DNA of 64,000 nucleotides, taken from the NCBI RefSeq assembly GCF_030867145.1, contig NC_134431.1, forward strand, positions 8,571,089-8,635,088, written 5' to 3'. This document shows positions 23,193 through 35,600 of the stretch, piece after piece (the first letter of the stretch is position 1; every line of letters starts with the position of its first letter). The translations under genes were made by a program, and so were the position numbers. The DNA is from Opisthocomus hoazin (taxonomy: Eukaryota > Chordata > Aves > Opisthocomiformes > Opisthocomidae). The notes under the pieces are model-generated. The model did no database searches and had not been told where the DNA came from. It was given only the letters and a program-made list of their open reading frames with translations.

Positions 23193-26100
23193 AACGAATT
23201 CATCATCTGTGTGATTAACCCGGGATGGTCATCAGCATCATGCAGGGGTGTCAGGCAGAAGATTGTATCCTCCAACGGATGTATCTTTTTAAATTTTATT
23301 CTCAAATTTTTGCTGATGATTTATTTGCGCTTCATATTTGGTTTGAATGCCGGGGAGCGTATGTAGCGATCAGGGGAGCTTTGGGAAGTCTCAGTGCTTT
23401 TGCTTCAGAAATGATTGATAGTGAGACATGGTTGAGTATGAGAACCCGACACAATGCCTTGAACAGCGTTTCGTTCCCTGGTGCCCGACCCTTCCTGCTC
23501 CGAGCAGGCTGATGGCTTAAGTGAATGCTTCCTCTTCCAGCACCTAGAAAAATGGTTTTGCACTGAATTGTATTTATTCACACTTAGCTGAATGCTCACG
23601 CATGCATGTTAATAGGCTGCTCTTAATACAGCACAAGTACTTGTCTCTGAATTAAATAAATCTACAGTGAAGACCTCGTTCTCCAGCAGCTTATTAGTGG
23701 ATCTCAGCTGCCTGAGTTACTCCCATTAGTAAAGCCGCCCGGGGTAGCATTCAGTATGGTGGAGATGTTGCAGTATTGCTCCTGGATTTTGTGCCTGTGA
23801 GTGTGTATCCAGACACGTATGAGCAAACAGCAAGAATGAATGTGTGCTGCTTTGTATTTTTTTGTGTTAAAACTACAAGCCTATAATTTTCTCAAGAAAA
23901 TAGATGTCACGAAAGAGAAATGGTAAAAGAAATGCTGGAATTGTGCCAAGCAAGGTTCTGTATTATTCATAACCATGCATGGTCCTGAAATTGAGAGATT
24001 CTGACCAGTTTGGGTTGCAGTGTGATTTCTGTCAAAAAAATAAATCCTGATAGCTCATTCGGGAAGATGAATACTGCGCTTGGCAAGATGTTCTCCATAG
24101 GAGATGGCAGAAAGAAAAGAAATTGATCCCATGAGCATTGACAAAGTAAACAATCTTATTTCAGACAGGCACATCATCCATTTTGTTTGAAGCTGAGAAC
24201 CACATCTGTAAGAGGATAGTCATCCTACAAAAAAAGGAGAGGAGCTGATAAATGGCCAAGCTTGAAGGAAACTTGATGTTTTCCTCTGAAAAGGGAAAAC
24301 AGCTTAATGAGAGGTCAAATCTACGAACAAAAAGGGTTCTTGAGGTGTTTCATTTAAGTTGCTGCAGGTGGTTCACATTAAAGGAGTGTAAAAGGAAACT
24401 TGCAGGAGTACCTATGCTGAGAGCCATGGCGATGTGGAAGCATAGCCAGCCGCATCTGGCCTTTGCTAATGATGCCTCTGGGTTCCAGTATTTCCCATTT
24501 TTAGTCTTGAAAAATGGCTCTGCTTTTGAAAAATGTATTTCCTTTTCTGCCACAGCCCTTTTGTTCCTCTTTGCTGTCCACCTTCTGGACGTTAGGTGAG
24601 GAGGCTTGCACAACTCTTCTGCCTGCCCCACCACCAGTGTGTCTGGGCTGGGTCCTCAGCGGTGAAGCGGATGCTGATGATACCCGCTTGTATCTTGGTG
24701 CGCGGAAGCAGGCGGCCAGCGCAAGCAGGAGAGCAGCAGGACTTGGAGCAAGAAACTGGATCACTATTGAATGCTTCCAGAGCATGAGGATGGTTGAGAT
24801 TCAGATGCATCCTGCAGCAAGCAAGGCCGCACGCCTGTCTCTCCAAAGAGGTGGATGTGGACTTGCGCTCCCATGTCGCAATAGCCTTTTCATTCCTCAG
24901 CTGTGTGTACAAAGACGATGCTCTGAGCAAACACTGAGCTCTGTTCACCAGTAAGCTGCAGTGGGGCTTTGAAATAACAGAAATTACTCTCTGTACTCAA
25001 TAGTGTAAGGATTCTGGGTTAATAACTCTTTTGATCTCGGCATGGTAATGTTGCTGTCCTTCCTGCTGGCTGAGTGCCGCTGTCTTCGCTCCATTGAGGT
25101 CCCCAGCAATGTCAGTGAAGTTAAGGGTTTTGAAACTGTGGTTGTTATCATCACAGTTGTTGCTTTAACTTATGCAAATGTCTGTCCTGGGCTCTGATAA
25201 TTTCTCAGTTATGGAGCAGTAGGTGAAGAAGAGGTAAAAATAATAAATGCGCTCTTTTTGTGCTTGTTTCTAGAAGTATGAGCCTTAAATCGGTGCCTGT
25301 TTCTAAGAGTTTGAACACCAACCTTAGCTGTCCTGAGGATCTGCCATACTCTGTCGGCTGCAATCAGCCGTTCAGTATGCTGGGTTCGTGTGATGCCATG
25401 TCGGAAGGGACCAAACTGCCAAGTGCATGGGATTAAAAATAGGATGCTGAGGACTCATGATGACTGCGGGGACCTGCTTTGTAACCAGCTTGTGAGTCCT
25501 GGGTGCAGTGTGCAATTAAAACTGCAGGATTATGGAATGAGGATGAATAAAATACACCCTTGACAGCAACCTTAGCGCAGCCCTGCCCAGTCCAGGGTGA
25601 GGCACATTAAGGGTAATGGGGATTTGTTTGCTGGCATGGAGGAGAAACCAGCTTGCTCCATGTGTAGGGCACGGAGTTTGGAATACTGGCTAAAGCAGAA
25701 TGGAAAGTGAGGTTTTGGTAGAGAGCAACAGCAACTGACTTGTAGCTGCACATGCAAAACCCAGCGAGCTTTGGGCAGGAGAGAGGAGTTGGTTTTGGTA
25801 GCAGGGACAGTCAACATAACACTGGTGGACCTGCTGGGAGTCAGGAAGCCAGAAGTAGTCCTCAGCTCTGCAGAAGTGAGAGCTTCCAGGTGAGGACCCA
25901 CAGTACTACAGAGGACAAGGACTACGCCTAAAGAAACAAAGGTAGGGAAATGCTGAAAATTGCCAAAGGAGATGGGGTTTCTGTAGCCCCCTGTGCCTAA
26001 ATGGCAGGATCCAGGAGCACTTCACAGGCCTGGGAACGTGCTCCAGCTGTGCTGTGGCTGAAGTGGGTGAGCTCCTTTCCCCTTCCTCATACATCCTCGT

Positions 26101-26771
26101 TTCCTCGGGAAGGACACCCACTTGTGCTGGCCAAGGGCATCCGAGGCGTGCCTGCACAGGGCTGCGGATTTGGGTGTTTGGGAGACTGTAGCCATGGGTC
26201 ATACTGCAAAGACAGCCACCTTGAAGTCCAGATACAACTTGACCATCTGTACAAGGGGAAATGTGTTTCTTATAGGGGTCTTGTACCCATGACGGTGTGG
26301 AGAGCAGGGAGGCTTTGGTCAGGAAGCAGGGGGAGGTACAGAATAGCTGTGAGGGATGTGTAAGGGTCCTGCGGGTCAGGACCCCGGCACGGGGACTGTC
26401 CAGCTTGGCAGACCTCTGCCCTGGCTACAAGATGGCAGAATCAAATCGTGTCTCAGCCAGCTGGAACCAAGTGTTTGGCAGAGAGAAAATGGTTTCCAAA
26501 GTCAAAATGTCTCCTAGATACTGACGGGAAGCCTTCCTTGTGTCAGCTGTTCGTTCAGAAAAGAGTTGTTAGAGATGAAATTCAGCCTAGGCTGCTGCTT
26601 TCGCACACTATCAAGTACTGGCAGATGCACTGTGTTACGATCAATTGCTTTGAAGAGAGGCTATGTGAAACAGTAATTTAATAGATTGATGAAACCATCT
26701 AAAACGTTGGGATGGAAGAATGTGCTGGGGACGTGTAGTTTAGTTTAGAATACTCTTGTCTGGTTTTATCT

Positions 26772-26821
26772 ATTGAACTTCTTTATTATTTTAAGGATTG
26801 AACTTCTCTATAATTTTAAGT
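26772..26821. repeat. 25-bp direct tandem duplication
   Basis: Two adjacent 25-bp copies both begin with ATTGAACTTCT and end with ATTTTAAG. They occupy 26772-26796 and 26797-26821 and differ at three positions. The unit is AT-rich. This is probably a local replication-slippage duplication with no evident function. Confidence 0.9.
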
Positions 26822-29800
26822 GCTAAAGCATCACAAAATTATTCAATAGAGAGGACCCCTAAGTGTGTTTTCATGTTGCCATAGATGTTTCTCAATTGCA
26901 ACCCTGTATTGGATTGGGGTACATATGATTTTTAAGCAAAATGATGATTCAAGTCTTTTAACTAGTCCATATGTATTTTTTTTAAGTGTATATGTATCAA
27001 GCATGTTAAGTCCTTTTGGTGTTTAGTCTGATTTTGCTTGATCCAAAGTTACCTTTGAAGTTTCGTAAGCCTCTAAGCAGTTTTGTTAGCTGTTTGTGAG
27101 GTAGGTAACCACGTTCACATGGCAAACGTAGAGGGGACAAAGGCAATTATTCACACAGCTGGAATGTTAAACTTCTTCTTACTAATCTTTTGCAAGTGAA
27201 GTGATAGTTCATCCCTGTAACCCTGCAAAGACACAAACTCTAGGGTGCATCTGGCAATGCATTGTCCCAGGGATGCCGCAGGACAAATCTGAATCTGTCT
27301 TGAAATACACAAGTGCGTAGGGAGTTCGCCTGTGGCCTCATCCCTGCTGTGCACCTTGCCAGCTCCCTTGGCTGGTGCAGGAGGCAGCAAAAGCCCTGGC
27401 TTTTCCCTCTTCTTGCTCAGAAAGGGGTGTATCCTTGGCCACGGGTTATCCTAGAGATTGTAAGAAATGCTGCTGTCCCTGCTGGGCGCATTCTAGCTCT
27501 AGGTAAGCAGATGTTCGGTTTATAAATGGATTAAAATTAAGAATGCTTTTAGAAGGGCTGCTGTCAAATCAGACTTTCATCAGAGGAAAGTGCATGAAGG
27601 TGCCGCGAATAATATCTCTGAAGGTTGGTGATCTGACACCTGGTCCTGAGTTAACCCACATCATAAATGCAACGATGGACTCTTACACAGCGGATGCGCC
27701 TAGTCGGTGCAGAGCTGAGCAAGCCGTGCTGTTCCTCGCATCCGCTGTGCGCTGAAGGCAGCTGTCTGCTCTCTGGAGCTGTTGCCTGCAGATGTGATCT
27801 GTGGATTATGATTACAGAGGATGGGTATTGGTCTCACACAGCCACAGCAGAACACAGAGGAGAGCAGGAGCCCTGCGAGTGAGTCAGCGCTAGGAACAAG
27901 TGATTTGAAACCTTGTCCTCGTTTGTGTTGCTCTTGGTGCTGCGGTCACACACGAGAGCTGTAGTCCTCGGCCGAGTTCACGCTGTGCCTGTAGAATTGC
28001 AAAGCGAAGTGGCAGTCTCCGTCCCAAAGAGCTTACGGTCGGTGGCAGAACTCAGCTGATGGGTACGGTTAGGCAGATGGGGGGGCGAAGGGAAGGGTGG
28101 GGTGCTATCGGCAGTGCTCGGCGTGGCGGGCAGCCTTCCTGGGCACCAGCTCCCACGGGGTGCCCAGCAGCGTGGTCCAGCACGGCCCAGCCCGGAGCAT
28201 CCGTCCGTGCCTCGTGCAGGTGCTGGGTGTAGGCTGAGGAGTTGTTTTAAATGCTGTAGGATGGGGGAGAAGAGAGGCAGCGGCTAGTCCAGGGGTCTCG
28301 AGCACTGTGCCACGACGTGCTGCATAGACGTTTCCGTGGTGGCCATCCGGGTGTGGGTTTACAGGGCAGAGGGGACGCGGGTGAGGCTGTGGGTCTCCTC
28401 ATGGTGGCACGGTGCTGGCCCCTTGGCACTGCTCATCGCAGCTCACGCGTGACACCGTGGGAAAGCACAATTATTTCCTCCTTCCATCGAAGGTGACTGC
28501 CTCTGGCCTGGCGTACGTTATCGGTGTTGGGAGGATGGTGTTACGTTCCAGGCACATGTGCAGGAGTTGTAGAGGGCTGGTTATACGTGACCCCTGCCAG
28601 CCACAGGGAAAGGAGATCTCTCTCTTATTTTGCTGTCAATTTACTTCCAAATAGAAGAGTCTGTCCCTGGAAAGCTTTATGTACAGGAGAGGCTGTTTCC
28701 TTACTGCTTCTATTTTATGTGAAGTTAATTTTAATGCAACATTTATTAATTCAAAAGCACTCTATTCTCCAGGCTAAAAAAATTATCTTTGCTCTGTCAG
28801 ATCCTTACATCCGGACAAGTTGTGAAATGCTGTAACTACTTTGCTTCAACATGTCTGTTTGACAGAATGTGTGTATCTGCTTTGTGTAGGGAAGAATTAA
28901 GTTTGATTGGAATAGTTGTTTTGAGGAATAATTTATCTGTGCAATTATTTTCTGAAGCACTATCTGCTCATATTTGAGTGCCTTCAGTTAGATTAGAAAT
29001 GTGAACATTTTAATTTAGGAAACGGTCTGCAAGTTGCTAATGTTTTTTAGTGGGGCAGTGAGACCTGGCTCACGCAGGCTTCTCAGCCCTGCCATCTTCT
29101 CCCTTCCCCACAGACATCTGTTGTGAAGCATCGTTAACATATCTGCATAAGGATTTCTGGTCTTCTGCAGAACTGTTCAATGCAATTTGAATATCCATCT
29201 AGCCAAATGATATTCCTTTGAGGTTTGGTTTTATTTTCTGGGAGAGGGTGTGAAAGCCATGCTATACTGTATGGGAACACGTGTCGTGATAGAGATCCTG
29301 CAGCGCAAATGATGCCTCGGTGGATGCCATTGCTTTAATCGTCTGCTGATGACATGCATGAATTAGGCCCGCTCTGATTTCACTGTCAAACTAGGCTTGC
29401 CCTGGGATCTGTATTTAAGTTGTATCTCTGGCTTTGCTTTTGGAAAGCAGCATGCATGTAAAGGCTGGGAAGCCCTGGTACAGCCTCACTTCGTGTAGGA
29501 ATACAACAAAGCTCAGCAGCTCTATCTTGTAACCAAATCCACAGTTCAATCACTGTGGCGGATAGCGTTTCAGCTTCATGCCGTTAGAGTGTTGTGTCAC
29601 CTCGGTCCAACATACAAAGAACTCATACAGCCTTACAGAAGCCAGTCTAAAATGTTTTGAGTGCTCAACAATTTGAAGTGTACAGCGTGTACAGAGGTAA
29701 ATGCCCCGTTTTTCTCAAAACTGTTTTATGACTGAAAGGAGCTCGGGCTAACGTCTGCGTGTCCTTGTTCTTAGAAATGTAGGCATCTAAGGGGTCCCGA

Positions 29801-31648
29801 GGAGTCACTTGTGTCTGGTTGCCAACTAACTAGCATCTTCCTGTTGGAGTTTCTAGTTCGAAAGACAGTTTACCCTAAAACTTAGTTTAAATTAAGCAGA
29901 TCACTGTTGTCTTGCTCTCAGCAGCGTGGGAAACAATCAGTGGCTGCTCCTTGTAGAGCAGCTCTTCCCATGGCAAAGCTGTTCTTCCCAGTGCCGATAA
30001 TTCCAAGCCAGGAGACAACCACGTGCATGACCATTGCTGCCTGGCATCCCTCCCCCTCCTAATGCAGGCTTTTGCTTTTGGGACCAAAGAAGCCTGATGG
30101 AATTTTTTGCATAGAGCAGTTTCGGCCCTTGTGTTGGCCTTGTTGCTGGACGTGGGGTTTTGCAGGAGGAACAGTGTGAACAGTGCTCTGGCTGCTGGCT
30201 CCTAGCAGGGAGGAATAACTGTCTCCCACACTTTATGTGGAGTATTCCTATAAGTACAGACAGTGCTTTACGAGAGCGTCCCCACTCCGGACTCGCATTC
30301 AGGCTATGATCCGTGCCACTTCCCAGGTCATTCTCTGCAGGACTGCTGCCTGGCTACTCATTCCCTTTCTGACATTTGTGCATTTAATTTTTTCAGTGTT
30401 CTGAAGTTACTACTTTTTACATGTCCCTGTATTGAATTTCCCTGTATTGATTTGGAGGAGTGAGCTGTTTTATCCCATCGATATTGCTCTGAATTCTGTA
30501 TCTGTTGTTTAGCAAGACCTGTGCTGCTCTGATGTTTGTGGGATTGGGAGGTGGGGTGGAGGGCTGCGATAAGGTGCTTTGTCTTCTGGGTTCCAGGAAT
30601 ACTGCACTGTTTCGTGGGCGATTTTGGCATCTGGAGGAGATCCTCCGTAACAGAGGATCCGTGGGTGAAGTGCAGCATGCTTGAAGACCTTTGCTTTCAG
30701 TGCATCTGGAGTGGCCTGGTTTTTTCAGGCGCCTTCTCATGGCCTCATTTTGCAATGCTCGGTTCAAGGGACTGTTGAGGTGTCATTCACAGTTAGTAGC
30801 TAGAAGGAAGATAATTGTGGTTAATGGTACTTCACGTGGGTGACATCTGATTTAAGAGGTTATGGTCTCCCTCCCTGTGGCACACGTGGTTGTGTCCCTT
30901 TGTGGAGCTGACCACCCTCGTGGGTGCAGGAGCTCGGATTTCCTGGGGTCAGACCTGCAGAATGACCCAGCTCGGCGAGGAAACGGCAGCGTTGCCAGCG
31001 GGCAGGAGTGTGTGGGCGCAGCCTGCCCCTCGCCCAGCTCCACGGCCTGGGTGGGTGAGGCTGACACAGTTCCCCGGGGGTGACAGTTTCCCCGTGGTGT
31101 GGGAGTTTCACCAGCTGCCCACCAGCAGTGTGCGTATTTGCAGTTAGCAGGGAATGTATCCCGCCACGTGGATGGAAAACATGTTAATTGTGTTGCAGCC
31201 AAGATGTCTAAGAAGATTAAGATATTTTTTGTTGGAAATCCAGCTCCCTGTTTAGCACTTCTCAGCATCCTGAAAGGATTGTGTGGGTGGGTGGTTTTTT
31301 TCTTTTATTTTTACTATTTACCTTTCTTGTTTTTGATGCATGACATCACTGCACTAGTGACAAGTTAGGAAAATTTGATTCAGGATTTTAAGGTTGCTGC
31401 TTTATATCCGTATTTGGGGTTTAATCACATTGTCAGGAAAATAAATGAGAAGGCTCTTCCTCTTTTTCTAATGCCTGTTAGGCTTCCAGCTGCTGTAGGT
31501 GGTTCGTTTCTGGATGGCAATATAATGACATATCGGACCCAGTGGCTTTCTTTGTCCCTATGTTCAGTTCATGCTGCTGTCCCTGTGGCTGAAGCCCTGG
31601 GGAAGTGCTGTGGAAATCTCACTGGTGGCCCCTGGGATTAGAGCAATT

Positions 31649-31681
31649 GTTCTGCAGCTGTTCTGCAGCGGTTCTGCAGAG
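31649..31681. repeat. Three 11-bp tandem units
   Basis: Three consecutive copies of GTTCTGCAG followed by two variable bases (CT, CG, AG) lie in intron 1. The repeat is very short and no function is suggested. Confidence 0.85.
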
Positions 31682-32389
31682 CCCTTTCACCTTCATGGTA
31701 GTTTTAATTAAATTCACGGTAAAGATAGGTAGTCATCCAGACTGACTTTTGAGGCTTGTCAGTATTCTGATTTTCCCCAGTCCCCCCAAAAGCAGAAGGA
31801 ATTGCTGTCGCAACCTGGTGTTACATTTCGATGGTGATTTTGGTACCTTTGTCATAAAACCTCACATTTTTGTGTGGGTTGATCCCTGTACATCTGCCTT
31901 TATGAATCACATAGTCCGTAGTTGCATCCCCTCCAGGTCTGGGGTTTTTGTTTCAGTGTAAATAAACAGGAAAAGGTTAGGTAGTATTACCTGATGTGCC
32001 TTGAGATAAAGCCAAGCTTTCTGCAATGAGCATAGTTATGACAAGAGCCTGTGCTTGTTTTAAATATTAAATATGCAAAGTTGCACATTTTCAAAAATAC
32101 CTGGGAGTTTTGGTCTCCAGTATTTGTTGGAAGTGAATGGATTTGGGACTGTACCTGCCTTCAGCAGTGCAGAAAATCACCCCGCAGCCCTGCAAGCGTG
32201 GGGCTGAGACTGTGCCGCTCTGGTGGTGCAAAGCCAGCTGGAGCAGAGGAGCAGGCTCTCCCTTGGGTTCTGCAATGCAAATGCATTGATGAAGGAACAT
32301 TGAAGACGCTGGTCTGGAAAGCAGGGCGAAATCAGGCATGCAGGCCAGCGCTCAGCCTGGCAGACAGTGCATATTAAATCAGGGTGATT

Positions 32390-32640
32390 TATGGAACTGT
32401 TTCTGTTAAAAGCTTCCTCGCGCACTTTAGACGGCGGAGCTGCCAGATTGGTCAAAATCCAATACCCAGACAGTTTGAATTGGCTGCCGGCTGCAGTAAT
32501 AACCGTGGCGAAACTCTAACAGCCGTTTCGTGCAGGCTTTGCAGGCTGCCACATCGTTGCTGCTTCGCAAAAAACAGACAGTGTCAAAATGTTACGCGGT
32601 ATGAGGACATTTCCATGGTAACGTTAGCATCCCATGACAC
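32390..32640. promoter_or_regulatory. Candidate intronic enhancer or promoter with paired CCAAT boxes
   Basis: This block has clearly more CpG dinucleotides than the surrounding intron (about 14 in 250 bp). It carries two inverted CCAAT boxes, ATTGG at 32447-32451 and 32479-32483, exactly 32 bp apart. That spacing is close to three helical turns and typical of co-operating NF-Y pairs (known). Just downstream is an RFX-like half-palindrome, CCATGGTAAC at 32613-32622. No coding exon is seen next to it. It could be an enhancer, an alternative RIMS4 promoter or the start of a noncoding RNA. All of these are inference. Confidence 0.4.
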
Positions 32641-35600
32641 CCGTTCTTGTACTGCGGTGTCAGTGCATGCTGTCGTCGTTGCACTTTCTTCCTCCATCTG
32701 GGGCCATCCATCCTGATCGTATGGATTTTTGCAGTGACTGCTTCTAGTTATGGGGCTGGTGGTGGAAGAGATGCTCTCTCTGGGCTCTTGGGTGTCTTAA
32801 ATAAGGCAAGTATTCCTTCTTTTAACATAGCAATTCTCACATAATTCAGCTTAAAAACACCTGGTTTTGCTTTCTGCCGCACTAAAAAAGCAGCTTTCCC
32901 TGTCTGATCAGACAGCTCACTGCAGTAGCTGTTTGGTACCTGGCATCAGAGGCACCCGCACTCCTATTGTACAGCTCGGCTTCAGGCGGCTCCGAGATTG
33001 CTCCAGTCCTGTCTCGGGTCCGATCCTTTCAGCCCATAGAATGCTTCACCCTGATTCCATCTGCAGCCTGACAGCCGTCTGCTCCCTTTTCCCCTTCCCT
33101 CGCGGGAGCCGGCAGTGGCTCCGGACGCGCTGACCGTGGGGCTGGTTTTGGGCAGCAGCCTGAGGACGCTGGATATAGTTTCATCCATGGCTAGCTCCTG
33201 GTTTCATTTGTGTCTCGACTCATGGTTTTGGCCTGCTTATAAATATTTTAATTCCTGCTGCTACCTCTGCAGCAACAGTGTCCCGCTAGGATGTTCAGTG
33301 TTTCTCCTGTGTTTTTTTTTTTCCATTTTCGGTATGTATTTCCACCAGGTGATGTTTTCCAAAATTAGCATCATGGGTTTTTTTTTCACTATGCAGGCAA
33401 CACTTGTTTATTGGCTCCTTTCCCTTGACTTAGAGGAAGCTGTCCTCAATATTTTATTGATAAACTAGAGGTTTGGCAAGAAATAATAAAGGTGAAGATG
33501 TTTCCCGTATGGCAGCCCATGGCCCTTCCGCCGTTGCACATTTTTCACTTCTGCTGGGTACTGTGTAAGAGCAGTAGAGAGGTCTTGGTTTAGTTACTGT
33601 GCATGTGTAGGTTCTGAAAACTGCTTGGGTAGACACAGTCATTTAACTCACAATTTGCCTACCCAATATGCATCAGTGATAGATGTGCGAACTAGGTGTG
33701 TGGGAGCACAGCAAGGCTATATCTCACACAAGGGTGCTGTGGCATAAAGGGATCATGTATGGCTGAAAACCAGTGCTTGTGATTTTTGACATCTAGTTTG
33801 AAGTACTTCATTTAAAGGGACTCAGAGGGTAAATATGAGGCTGGAGAAAGTTCAGGTTGAGGATGGGAAGGAGCAGAACTTGACTTTCAATCTTATTTGT
33901 TCCTCAGGACCCACTTCTGGACTATTCCACAGTAGTAATTATCAGCTCTCCCATTTTGCACAGGGCTCTGCTTTGAGCCATGCCAGAGTCCCAAGTTATC
34001 GTTCTATAAACTTATTTTTCATGTGTTTCCACTGAATTCCTAGCAGCTTCTGCCTAATGACCAGAGTAGGTCTGTTCCTGCACCCTGTCTGCTCTTTCTC
34101 TGCAGAAACACTCTCGCTGCTCCTGGATGGGAGGCAGCTACTACGTCCTAAACGCAGTTTTTTCCCAAGACCCAACCCAAGCCAAGTGCCTTTAAACCTG
34201 GCATCGTGTCGGCATTATTTCACTATTTTTCTATTTCTGTCTCAGTGCTGCCTGGCTTACCTACTAGAGAGCTCTATGAAATATTGCATGGTTGGTTGAG
34301 GCAAAATTTGGCTTGCTGCTCTAGGAATAATAGCAGGCAAATTATCCACAGTCCATTTTAGTTGGTGAATTTGACTCTCTGTTTTCACAGTCTGTTCACT
34401 GCAGCCATCTGCTGCAGAGAGACAGCAAGCTTGTGGGACAGATTGACTGTGAAAATCGGGAAGTCTTATTTCAGGCCATAATTTTCTTTAATTTCCTGAA
34501 ATCTATAAAGCTGTTTGTTTCCTAAAACACCATGTCCCTAGAGCCCTGAGACTGGATTTCCAAAGATCACCTGTACAGGGTATTAGTATTAACTGCATGG
34601 AAAAATTTTTGGGGAGTGAATCCTGAAGGCCTGACAACATGATGACCTGAAAATGTTTCACTGATCAAAATATTCATTAATGATTTCCCAGGCTCCTGCC
34701 AGTTTTTGTAAGAAAGTGCTTTTATGTATGAGTTGACCAATACAAAAGTATTCTTCAAGTGTCAGTAATGCAGATTAAAGCAGAGTTTGGCCTCTGATAT
34801 TCAGTAAATCATTTGGAAACTGGATTTTGCCTGCGCTAATACTGAACAACTACGTTGGGAAAGATTTGCAGCCTTTTATTTCAGTTCGTAAGGGTGGGGG
34901 GAAAGCTTAACAACTTGATATGAGTACATCTTACAAGGTTCAGGCATTATAAAAGATTTAGTGACCTGCTCTCTTAAGCTTTTATAGTCTTCAGATTTGA
35001 GAGGAAATTGCAGTCGAAAGTGAACATTTTAAAACTTGCTGTTCTAAGTGGTCTAATAGTCGACCTGTTTTTCCCCTTGATATTCCTGTGCTTATCTCTT
35101 CAGAGCTGCCGGTCTTCAGTCCACTAAGGCTGCAGTACGGAAAAGGGGAAAGAGTTGCGAAACTAGGACAGACTTGGATTATATTTAACAATGTTCTGTT
35201 TCGACTTGACAATCAGCTATCGAACACCTACAAGTTTGCAACTGTGATTCACTCGGAAGCTGACATAAGTGATGTCACATTGTATTTATAGCTACAGAAT
35301 TGTAACTGCTTTTAGCAATGAGATTCATTAACAGCCTCTACAAACACACTGACAATCGGTTGGAAACTTGAAAATATTAGGTGTACATAAAAATGGATTA
35401 TACCATAAAGGAAGCTCCCTTTGCTGCCAAATGTGTTTACGGCAAGTTCTTGCAGGTGTTATGCATAATGATTCCTCTTTATCACTTTCAGTAGGTCTTG
35501 CTGATAGCAAAACGTGTTTGAGGACTGATCCACACTCTAAATTAATTAGGAGCTGCTGAACTAATGGGGCTACACAATGCGAGTGTATTTGGGAGCTGTT

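Noticed and set aside
22667..23305. 212-codon minus-strand frame beside the CpG island
   Set aside because: Composition follows the GC-rich DNA, it is antisense to the RIMS4 intron start, and no domain was recognised. A divergent transcript from the CpG island is possible but not shown.
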